A stretch of DNA of 14,079 bases from the NCBI GenBank assembly GCA_016871655.1, contig VHCR01000012.1, positions 1 through 14,079 on the forward strand, read 5' to 3'. How positions within the stretch are numbered: the stretch's first letter is position 1; the number at the start of each line of letters is the position of its first letter. Under the pieces are notes generated by a model. The model made no database searches. It saw only the letters and a list, made by a program, of their open reading frames with translations, and was not told the DNA's origin. A program made the translations under genes and the position numbers. The DNA is from Verrucomicrobiota bacterium. GTDB taxonomy: Bacteria; Verrucomicrobiota; Verrucomicrobiia; Chthoniobacterales; UBA6821. Below are positions 7,512 through 13,664 of this stretch, piece after piece.

Positions 7512-9425
7512 ATGAGTGATATTTCATCCATCAGCTCTAGTTCCTCATGGGAAACCATCAAAGAGAAAGCTCTTCAAAATGACAACTTGAATGCTGACAT
7601 CAGAGTTGGAGATCGAGGAGTCGAAGTGAATGCTCCAAGCACGTGGCAGAGGTTTAAAGTCGCGATCGGTTGGGAGAAAACTCCTGTTTATGCAAGTCGG
7701 GAGGAGACATTACAAAATTTGAGAGAACAATTTGGACTCGATTTTTCTCAGAAGCTTCGGACTCTTGTTCAAGAAACAGGAATTAAAACAGATTCAGCAG
7801 AGTACACTAATTTAATGGCAGGTGCGATGCAGTCGTTTAAAGTCATCACCCAAAAACTCACAACGACTATTGAAACTTCTACTGTTTCCACGAGCCAAGC
7901 GATTCAAGAGGCAGATGAAGGTGCTCTTAGTTCTCTTGCATTATTGCGTCAGCAATTTGCAACGCCGCAGTTCACGCCGCAGTTTTGTAAAACGAGTGAG
8001 GGTAAATGGTCAGTTTTGCAAGCGGCACCACATCCTGAAAATTTTGTTCTTTCAGGAGGTGGAGTCAAAGGAGCCGGCTATGTTGGATGGTTTAAAGCAG
8101 CAGAACAATTTGGTGTGTTAAAAAATCTCAAACGCATTGCCGGCAGCTCTGCCGGAGCCATGACAGCGGCTTTGATCGCTTCAGGAATGAGTGCTCAGGA
8201 TTTTGAGAAGGCGAGTAATCGCACTAGCTTTTGGAGCGTTCTCACTGGAACTTCTAGCGATCCGACTATTAATGCTGCGACAAAATTAGATAAAAAGGGA
8301 TGGTTTTCTGATTTCAGTTTTTCAGGAACTTATGCTGTGGACCATCTCAATCAAGAGATGGTGGGCTCTATTAAAAAATATTTTAATAAATTTAAAACTA
8401 AAAATGAGTTGGAGCAAGAAATAGGCCGACTTAAACTTAACGACCAAGATAAAGTAATACTTCTAGATTTGTATCAAAAAATTACGCCGCCGCCGCCGCA
8501 TTGGCTTTTTGGTTCTTGGTTTCAAAAGAAAAAACCGACTTACATGGTGACATTCCAAGACCTTGCAGCGCTGACAAAGATCGATTCGCGATTTAAGGAG
8601 CTTACGGTTACTGAATATGATTCTGATAAAAAAGAAGAAAGATATTTTAATGTTGAGACAACACCAGCTCTAGCAATTGCTACGGCTGTTCGAGGATCAA
8701 TGGCGCTTCCTGGAGCTTTTAATCCAGTGCTCATTAATGGAGAAAGAATCATCGATGGTGGAGCTGGTTCCAACACACCAGCAGAAGTTTTTAAAGATTT
8801 GCCAAAGGAAAAAACCTTGGTTCTCCAATTTGAGAACAATGGTGCTTTTAATCAAACTGTTTACAACATTAAAGATGAAAAAAAGAAAGAAGGGTTCGCT
8901 GAGGCTGTGGAAGAAGCAGTAGATTATGTTAAAGAAAAAGCAGAAGAAGCTGTGACAGGCAATCCTGATTTTGCAAAACGAACTCAATGGGATCGTAAGA
9001 AATTATATGATGCTGGTCCTAATGCCGAGATGGTAACGGAGGGAAACCTAGGGACGACGAGCTTCACAGCTAGTCAAGAAAGGATTCGCCAAGCTCAGCG
9101 TCAAGCAGAGATTCGTGCAACGGAAGCTTTTTCTTTACGGCAAGATCAGGCAGTTGATCATGTTTTTAATTCTCTTGAGGAAGCCATGAAAGCGATGAAC
9201 AGTGCGGAACTAAAAAGTATCATCGATTTCTATGGATTCACTCCTCCGCAATATGATCCTGATTATGAGAAGAAGGCACTCCATGGAGATGTTCTTCCTC
9301 TTGCTACAGGGGCCCGCCGTGGTGTCTCTCAAGAATTGTCTCAAGGAGATCGTGTTGCTATCGTGGAAGCAGCGGAAGAGGAGCTCAGAGCGCGTTCACA
9401 ACCTGAACTTCCACTTCAAGGTTGA
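7512..9425 (+). CDS. ExoU-like patatin phospholipase, probable secreted effector
   Basis: 637 residues. Residues 1-170 are polar and start MSDISSISSSSSWETIK, a Ser-rich, Sec-independent N-terminus like type III signals. The patatin domain (about 175-430) is complete: oxyanion-hole GGGVKGAG (182-189), nucleophile elbow GSSAG (211-215, Ser213), and DGG (415-417, Asp415), which completes a Ser-Asp dyad. This is a phospholipase A2/lysophospholipase signature acting on membrane phospholipids. The 202-residue gap between Ser213 and Asp415 equals that of Pseudomonas ExoU (S142/D344, from memory). The C-terminal 200 residues are charged and probably helical (EGFAEAVEEAVDYVKEKAEE), a possible membrane-targeting or cofactor region. 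A TPQF-TPQF direct repeat lies at about residues 150-157, and a PPPP run precedes HWLFGS. It follows the chaperone-like gene in the same transcript. A CBASS or host-metabolism patatin is less likely because no cyclase gene is near. The patatin call is firm; the effector role is inference. Confidence 0.88.
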   Translation: MSDISSISSSSSWETIKEKALQNDNLNADIRVGDRGVEVNAPSTWQRFKVAIGWEKTPVYASREETLQNLREQFGLDFSQKLRTLVQETGIKTDSAEYTNLMAGAMQSFKVITQKLTTTIETSTVSTSQAIQEADEGALSSLALLRQQFATPQFTPQFCKTSEGKWSVLQAAPHPENFVLSGGGVKGAGYVGWFKAAEQFGVLKNLKRIAGSSAGAMTAALIASGMSAQDFEKASNRTSFWSVLTGTSSDPTINAATKLDKKGWFSDFSFSGTYAVDHLNQEMVGSIKKYFNKFKTKNELEQEIGRLKLNDQDKVILLDLYQKITPPPPHWLFGSWFQKKKPTYMVTFQDLAALTKIDSRFKELTVTEYDSDKKEERYFNVETTPALAIATAVRGSMALPGAFNPVLINGERIIDGGAGSNTPAEVFKDLPKEKTLVLQFENNGAFNQTVYNIKDEKKKEGFAEAVEEAVDYVKEKAEEAVTGNPDFAKRTQWDRKKLYDAGPNAEMVTEGNLGTTSFTASQERIRQAQRQAEIRATEAFSLRQDQAVDHVFNSLEEAMKAMNSAELKSIIDFYGFTPPQYDPDYEKKALHGDVLPLATGARRGVSQELSQGDRVAIVEAAEEELRARSQPELPLQG

Positions 9426-9436
9426 ATTTCCCCCGA

Positions 9437-9464
9437 AGCCTATAGCCTGTAGCCTGCAGTCTGA
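9437..9464. repeat. 7-bp tandem repeat at the uvrD 3' end
   Basis: Four consecutive 7-bp units on the plus strand: AGCCTAT, AGCCTGT, AGCCTGC, AGTCTGA. Read on the minus strand they encode the last residues of the helicase (QTAGYRL), and the TAG stop (9442-9440) falls within the final unit. Related GGCT words occur at 12458-12469 and 12555-12580. Confidence 0.8.
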
Positions 9465-11404
9465 CGAACATCCCATTTATCATAAAGATCACTTGGAAGT
9501 TCCATTACAAATCGTGATGGTCGTTGAAAAGCCTCTCCGTAAGCTGCATTTAAGCGAAGTTCAGGATACGTGAGATAGAGTTCTTCTTTGCAACGAGTGA
9601 CAGCGACATAAAAAAGTCGCCGCTCTTCTTCTAGAGCTTCCTCATTTTCTAAAGAGCGTCCGCTGGGAAACATTCCTTCCGTGAGCCAGACAACAAAAAC
9701 AGCGCGCCATTCCAGCCCCTTAGCCTGATGGATACTGGAAAGGCAGACGCCTTCTTGATTTGCGGCATTGTTGGGAGAGCGTTGTTCTTCCCCTTCCCCA
9801 AGCAAGGTGAGCTGCGCTAAAAATTCCGCAGTGTCAGAAAACTGCTTTGCATAATTCATCAAGGTCATCAAATCTTCGCGACGAGAATCATAATTTGGAA
9901 ATTTTTCCTTCATGATCTCATCGTAAAAGCCGAGTGAAATAATTCGAATGAGTTCAGAGGGAGGCAAGAGTTGAGTGTTGGGTGCCAGCTCTTCGAGTGT
10001 GTGAACTAATTGTTTCCAATCCTTGGTCGCTTTCGTTGGAGCTTTGCAAGTCATGAGCTTGGAGAATTCACGTCTCCCTCGGAGCATCTTATGGACTTGA
10101 TTCCAGAGTGATTCCGAGGTTTTTTTTCCGATGCCAGGAAGAAGTTGGATGAAGCGTTTGAAAGCGACTTCGTCATTCGGATTGAGGGCAAACTTCATGA
10201 CGGCGGCGACATCTTTGATGTGAGCCTGTTCAAAAAAGCGGAGTCCACTCGTGATGAAAAAAGGAATACCCCGCCGCGTCAGTTCTAGCTGAATTTCCAT
10301 GGAGTGGTAATGAGCGCGATAGAGAACAGCCATTTCTGAAAAAGGAATTCCCTCTTCGTACAATTCCAAGAGACGTTGAGCCACGAAAGAAGCCTGCTCA
10401 TTGTTAGTAGAAAGAGCCACCAGCGCTGGTGCAATCACATGAGGCGGTCGGACAGCTTGCAGTTCTTTAGAAAATTGGTTGGTGTTGAACGTGAGTGAAG
10501 CATTCGCGAGTTTCAAAATTTGCGGCACACTTCGATAGTTTGTCTCAATTGGAAAAACTTGAGCCTTTGGGTAGCGCTTTGGAAATTCTAAAATGTTGGC
10601 AACGTTTGCTCCCCGCCATGAGTAAATCGATTGGGCATCATCTCCTACGACCATCACATGCTGATGGTGTGAGGCTAAGAGGTCAATCAAGGCCGCTTGC
10701 AAAAAATTGGTATCTTGATATTCATCGACGAGAATAGCGCGAAATTGAAGCTGATAAAGTTTTGCAATTTCGGGATGTGTTATCATCAAGAGATGCATTT
10801 TTGACAAGAGATCATCAAAATCCATCGCGTTGGCCGCTTTTTTTCCAGCTTCGTAAGCGATGATGATTTTTGAAAACGAGTCCTCGAGCTCGATAAAATA
10901 AGGATAGCGACGTTGCAGGAGTGCGGTAAGGCTTTCGCCAGTGTTGACCGAGTAGCTGATGAGGTCAGCGACGATATTGGCTTTTGGAAATTGTTTGTTG
11001 TTGGTACGAAATCCTTCTCGGTTGATCATCGATTCCAATAGCTCTTCCTGGTCATCGCGATCCATGATCGTGAAATTTTTTTGAAAACCAATCAGCTCTG
11101 GATGTTGTCGTAACATTCGATACCCAATCGAATGGAAGGTTCCTCCCCAGAGTCGAGCTGCTCTTCCTGGCAACAGCTGGTTAACGCGATCGAGCATTTC
11201 GCGAGCTGCTTTGTTGGTGAAAGTGAGAAGCAAGATCTCTTCAGCGGCGTAGCCTTGTTCTAAAAGCCAGCTCACCCGATAGGTCAGCGTGCGTGTCTTG
11301 CCACTCCCTGCACCTGCAATCACAAGCGCTGCACCAGCAGGAGAGGTGACAGCGGCATATTGTTGCTCGTTGAGAGCAGAGCGATAATCGAGAGAAAAAT
11401 TCAC
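9440..11404 (-). CDS. uvrD: UvrD/PcrA/Rep-family superfamily 1 DNA helicase
   Basis: 654 residues, an ATP-dependent 3'-5' helicase. The motifs are: Q-motif LNEQQYAAV (11-19), Walker A GAGSGKT (31-37), motif Ia LLLTFTNKAAREM, motif Ib TFHSIGYRML, Walker B VDEYQDTN (226-233), motif III VVGDDAQSIYSWRGA, motif IV ETNYRS, motif V SSIHQAKGLEW and motif VI EERRLFYVAVTRCKEEL near the C-terminus. All are intact. It is shorter than UvrD/PcrA (about 720) because little follows motif VI, so the C-terminal Tudor-like extension is absent; Rep is a fair alternative name. Roles are likely repair, mismatch repair or clearing replication forks. The GTG start at 11404 lies inside a GAATTCACAGGGAT-type repeat (CCTGTGAATT). 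No other in-frame start fits before the Q-motif and no Shine-Dalgarno sequence is seen. The last codons and stop lie in a 7-bp repeat. It is tail-to-tail with the patatin gene, 14 bp apart. Confidence 0.95.
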   Translation of the reverse strand: MNFSLDYRSALNEQQYAAVTSPAGAALVIAGAGSGKTRTLTYRVSWLLEQGYAAEEILLLTFTNKAAREMLDRVNQLLPGRAARLWGGTFHSIGYRMLRQHPELIGFQKNFTIMDRDDQEELLESMINREGFRTNNKQFPKANIVADLISYSVNTGESLTALLQRRYPYFIELEDSFSKIIIAYEAGKKAANAMDFDDLLSKMHLLMITHPEIAKLYQLQFRAILVDEYQDTNFLQAALIDLLASHHQHVMVVGDDAQSIYSWRGANVANILEFPKRYPKAQVFPIETNYRSVPQILKLANASLTFNTNQFSKELQAVRPPHVIAPALVALSTNNEQASFVAQRLLELYEEGIPFSEMAVLYRAHYHSMEIQLELTRRGIPFFITSGLRFFEQAHIKDVAAVMKFALNPNDEVAFKRFIQLLPGIGKKTSESLWNQVHKMLRGRREFSKLMTCKAPTKATKDWKQLVHTLEELAPNTQLLPPSELIRIISLGFYDEIMKEKFPNYDSRREDLMTLMNYAKQFSDTAEFLAQLTLLGEGEEQRSPNNAANQEGVCLSSIHQAKGLEWRAVFVVWLTEGMFPSGRSLENEEALEEERRLFYVAVTRCKEELYLTYPELRLNAAYGEAFQRPSRFVMELPSDLYDKWDVRQTAGYRL

Positions 11405-11571
11405 AGGGATGAAAGAGATGAAAGGAATGAAAGGGATTGTAGCAAAATTGGAATAATTTTATAAAAAGAGTTGCTGGAAATTTATTGTGAAGTGTTTAAA
11501 AAACAAACTTCTAAAAAATCACTTTTCCTCATCCATTCTATCCCTTCCATTGCTTCTATCCCTGTGAATTC
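11398..11571. repeat. Inverted repeat of the GAATTCACAGGGAT family between dacF and uvrD
   Basis: Left arm 11398-11441: AATTCACA, then four 9-bp units starting GGGATGAAA, GAGATGAAA, GGAATGAAA and GGGATTGTA. Right arm 11527-11571, inverted: GAATTCACA, then GGGATAGAA, GCAATGGAA, GGGATAGAA and TGGATGAGG. The first 13 bp (AATTCACAGGGAT) match exactly and the rest partly, around an AT-rich spacer of about 85 bp. The left arm contains the uvrD GTG start. The right arm encodes the last residues and stop codon of dacF. It therefore fills the whole gap between the two minus-strand genes. Confidence 0.88.
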
Positions 11572-12440
11572 TGCTTCCTCCGATGTCTGTGACGATGATG
11601 ATGAACAGGAGGGGCTGCTGTCGTGGGGTGACGTTGAGAAACCGTGGTGAGGGGTATCCCCAGTGCCCAGCAGAGGAGCCTCGTCGAGTCGTTAAAAAGC
11701 TGATGGCGATCATTAGAACCTAAAATAACGGTAATAGCATCATGACCTTGATAACATCCACTCGTGAGCAAGCAGTGCTGGCTTTTATTGGTATAGCCTG
11801 TTTTCATTCCATTACAAAATGAATTGCGTTGCATTGTGTTGTTTGTGTTTTTTAACATCTCTACGGAACCGTCATTCTTCCGAAAGGGATAATATCTCAT
11901 CGAGATAATCGATCGCAGTGTTGGGTTGTGATAAACAGCATATCCCAATCGTGCCATGTCAGCGGCCGTGGAGTATTGATTGGGTGAAGGAAGGCCATTG
12001 GGGGTGACAAAATGAGATGAAGTCATACCAAGTTCATCGGCTTTGTCATTCATTAATTCTGCAAAAGCTTCAAAAGAGCCTGCTGCATCGCGTGCTAATG
12101 CACGGGCGACATCATTGGGACTTTTGACAAGCAATGCCGTTAAAAGTTGTTGGCGTGTGTACTGTTCTCCAGGTTTTAATCCAAGCATGGTAGGCTCCGT
12201 TTTTTCATCAATAGGCTGAATCGTGACAAGATGATTGAGGTCTCCACGTTCTACGATCACCAGCGCTGTTAATAGTTTTTGAGTGCTACCAACAGGACGC
12301 TGTTCATTGGGATTGCGAGAATAAAGAACGCTTCCATTATTCGCATCAATGACGACAACGGAAGCTCCATGGACATCGGGAGGGGGAGTGGTGCTATGCG
12401 CTACGAATGCAAAAAGGAAAAAGGAAAAGAGAAATTTCAT
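11556..12440 (-). CDS. dacF: D-alanyl-D-alanine carboxypeptidase, peptidase S11 (DacF/PBP5 type)
   Basis: 294 residues from the preferred ATG at 12440. A signal peptide (MKFLFSFFLFAFVAHS) exports it. The three penicillin-binding motifs are complete: STQK (Ser52-Lys55), SPN (107-109) and KTG (213-215). The enzyme removes the terminal D-Ala from peptidoglycan pentapeptides in the periplasm. Flanking blocks such as ASVVVIDANNGSVLYSRN, LKPGEQYTRQQLLTALLVKS and YSTAADMARL fit the family and, from memory, resemble verrucomicrobial versions. The frame is open upstream to 12509, but that start would place 23 polar and apolar residues before the signal peptide. The C-terminus lacks the long PBP5 membrane-anchor domain and ends in a His/Arg-rich tail (PPVHHHRHRHRRKQ) plus NSQG. 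The NSQG codons and TAG stop come from a repeat arm. It lies between the TPR gene and uvrD on the same strand. Confidence 0.93.
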   Translation of the reverse strand: MKFLFSFFLFAFVAHSTTPPPDVHGASVVVIDANNGSVLYSRNPNEQRPVGSTQKLLTALVIVERGDLNHLVTIQPIDEKTEPTMLGLKPGEQYTRQQLLTALLVKSPNDVARALARDAAGSFEAFAELMNDKADELGMTSSHFVTPNGLPSPNQYSTAADMARLGYAVYHNPTLRSIISMRYYPFRKNDGSVEMLKNTNNTMQRNSFCNGMKTGYTNKSQHCLLTSGCYQGHDAITVILGSNDRHQLFNDSTRLLCWALGIPLTTVSQRHPTTAAPPVHHHRHRHRRKQNSQG

Positions 12441-12597
12441 GAGATGATGAAAAGGCGAAAGGCTGAAGATTAAAACCTCAATCAGGATAGCATTCAAATT
12501 TAATTTCACAGTTATAAAGTCATCCTATTTTCAAAATAGATGATCTTCAAAAATTCTTCAGCCTTCAGCCCTCAGCCTTTCTTCTTCATCATCTCAT
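12438..12597. repeat. Inverted repeat with 7-bp tandem words between the TPR gene and dacF
   Basis: ATGAGATGATGAA (12439-12451) is repeated exactly inverted at 12585-12597. AAAGGCTGAAG-type words (12458-12469) face CTTCAGCC words with a 7-bp period at 12556-12580. The spacer is about 85 bp. The left arm lies over and just upstream of the dacF ATG. The right arm encodes the C-terminal EMMKKKG and the TGA of the TPR gene. In RNA it could fold as a long hairpin just before dacF. Confidence 0.85.
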
Positions 12598-13225
12598 CGA
12601 TTTTGAGATCGTGAGGCATTCCAAGGTCGAGCGCCCGTTGATAATGACGCCGCGCTACTTCAATAAGTGGAGGTGTGAGCTGAAGATAGTAAACGGCCAA
12701 ATTAAATTGAGCATCAGCATAGTTAGGATCGAGCTCGACAGCCTTGCGGAGAGAGGCTTCCGAAATGTCGTTCCAATGATTCCGTTGTGCTGCAATTCCT
12801 AGATAATTTTGAGCGTGAGCATTTTTTGAGTCATACAGAACAGCTTGAACCAAAGAAGCAAAAGCTTTTTCGTTTTGATAATCTTCCAGTTGATTCATTC
12901 CGAGTAAGAGCCAAGCTGTTGGGTTTTCCAATTGATGTTGAAGTGATTCTTTTAACAAAGCTGATGCCTCAGCAGATTTTCCTAAGCGTGTCTTTACGGA
13001 AGCGAGACGATTGAGGTATTCCACATTTTGAGGGTCAAGTCGGAGTGCCTCTTGAAATCCTTTTTCGGCCTCAGGAAGCTGCTGTTGAGCATATTGTTTA
13101 GCTGCTTCTGCAGCCACTCGGCGAGCAGCTTGAGGGTTGGAAGTGTTTTCCTTAGCGGACAACTTATGAGAATAGGGAGCAAAAACAAAAAAAATGAAGT
13201 AGAGGAATAACTTTTTTTTATTCAT
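12572..13225 (-). CDS. Exported tetratricopeptide repeat protein
   Basis: 217 residues. An N-terminal signal peptide (MNKKKLFLYFIFFVFAPYSHKLSA, cleavage near residue 24) indicates export to the periplasm or envelope. After it come about four to five TPR units, with typical spacing and residues: AEKGFQEALRLDPQNVEYLNRLA, TAWLLLGMNQLEDYQNEKAF, AHAQNYLGIAAQRNHW, ASLRKAVELDPNYADAQFNL and ARRHYQRALDLGMP. TPR arrays act as protein-interaction scaffolds; the partner is unknown. The C-terminal unit (AVYYLQLTPPLIEVARRHYQRAL) resembles, from memory, TPR proteins of Verrucomicrobia. The ATG at 13225 lacks a Shine-Dalgarno sequence. The gene is followed by dacF on the same strand and is divergent from a lipoprotein gene. 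Its last codons lie in an inverted-repeat arm. Confidence 0.88.
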   Translation of the reverse strand: MNKKKLFLYFIFFVFAPYSHKLSAKENTSNPQAARRVAAEAAKQYAQQQLPEAEKGFQEALRLDPQNVEYLNRLASVKTRLGKSAEASALLKESLQHQLENPTAWLLLGMNQLEDYQNEKAFASLVQAVLYDSKNAHAQNYLGIAAQRNHWNDISEASLRKAVELDPNYADAQFNLAVYYLQLTPPLIEVARRHYQRALDLGMPHDLKIDEMMKKKG

Positions 13226-13243
13226 TTAGTTGCAAATTTTAAA

Positions 13244-13273
13244 AAGAGAACGATCTTGCTAATAGGTTCTCTT
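13244..13273. promoter_or_regulatory. 8-bp inverted repeat between divergent TPR and lipoprotein genes
   Basis: AAGAGAAC (13244-13251) and GTTCTCTT (13266-13273) form a perfect inverted repeat with a 14-bp spacer, centred in the 61-bp gap between two divergent starts. Centre-to-centre spacing is 22 bp, about two helical turns, which suits a dimeric regulator. A chance repeat or a leader hairpin is also possible. Confidence 0.35.
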
Positions 13274-13286
13274 AGTTTCTTTTTTT

Positions 13287-13664
13287 ATGAAAAATTTTTA
13301 TTTAACCTATTTGCTTTTATTGCTGATGTTTTTGCTCTCGAGCTGTGCGATGTTAGAGAGGAAGCCTGATGAAGAACTCGCTGCGGTGTTAAGCAGTTAT
13401 CATGTGCCGCAAGAAACTTATGACAAAATGATTTATGGGAAAAACATCGGATATGATGACATCATGAATTTAGAAAGAAGCAAAGTCCCTTCTACTATTA
13501 CGACAAAATACTTGAACGACTATAACACAGAGTGCATGAACGAGCACATGAAATCTGAGCAAGAAGATATGAAGTCTGACCAAGAATGGGCGAGGACAAA
13601 GAAGAAGTTTGATCATGATGCTAAGCGGGATTTAAAAAAATTTAGAAAGAGGAAAAAGTTTTGA
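13287..13664 (+). CDS. Small lipoprotein with a charged C-terminal tail
   Basis: 125 residues. It has a lipoprotein signal: MKNFYLTYLLLLLMFLLSSC with the lipobox LSSC (17-20), so Cys20 would be lipidated after signal peptidase II cleavage. No Asp follows the Cys at +2 (Ala there), so outer-membrane sorting is possible by the enterobacterial rule. Residues 28-78 contain two helical segments with the pattern AAVLSSYHVPQETYDKMI and DIMNLERSKVPSTITTKYL, similar to short repeats seen in other small lipoproteins. The C-terminus is strongly charged (EQEDMKSDQEWARTKKKF then RDLKKFRKRKKF). I do not recognise the family. The ATG follows a T-rich stretch without a Shine-Dalgarno sequence. Its stop codon abuts the proC stop codon on the other strand. 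Confidence 0.78.
   Translation: MKNFYLTYLLLLLMFLLSSCAMLERKPDEELAAVLSSYHVPQETYDKMIYGKNIGYDDIMNLERSKVPSTITTKYLNDYNTECMNEHMKSEQEDMKSDQEWARTKKKFDHDAKRDLKKFRKRKKF

Noticed and set aside
7512..9425. Patatin as a CBASS (CapV-type) defence effector
   Set aside because: No cyclic-nucleotide synthase, E1/E2 or HORMA/TRIP13 gene is adjacent. The neighbour looks like a chaperone instead.
9232..9573. Plus-strand frame across the patatin/uvrD junction
   Set aside because: It overlaps two well-supported genes in other frames and shows no domain.
12441..12509. ATG at 12509 as the dacF start
   Set aside because: It would put 23 extra residues before a clear signal peptide, and the region is repeat and leader DNA. 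ATG 12440 is preferred.
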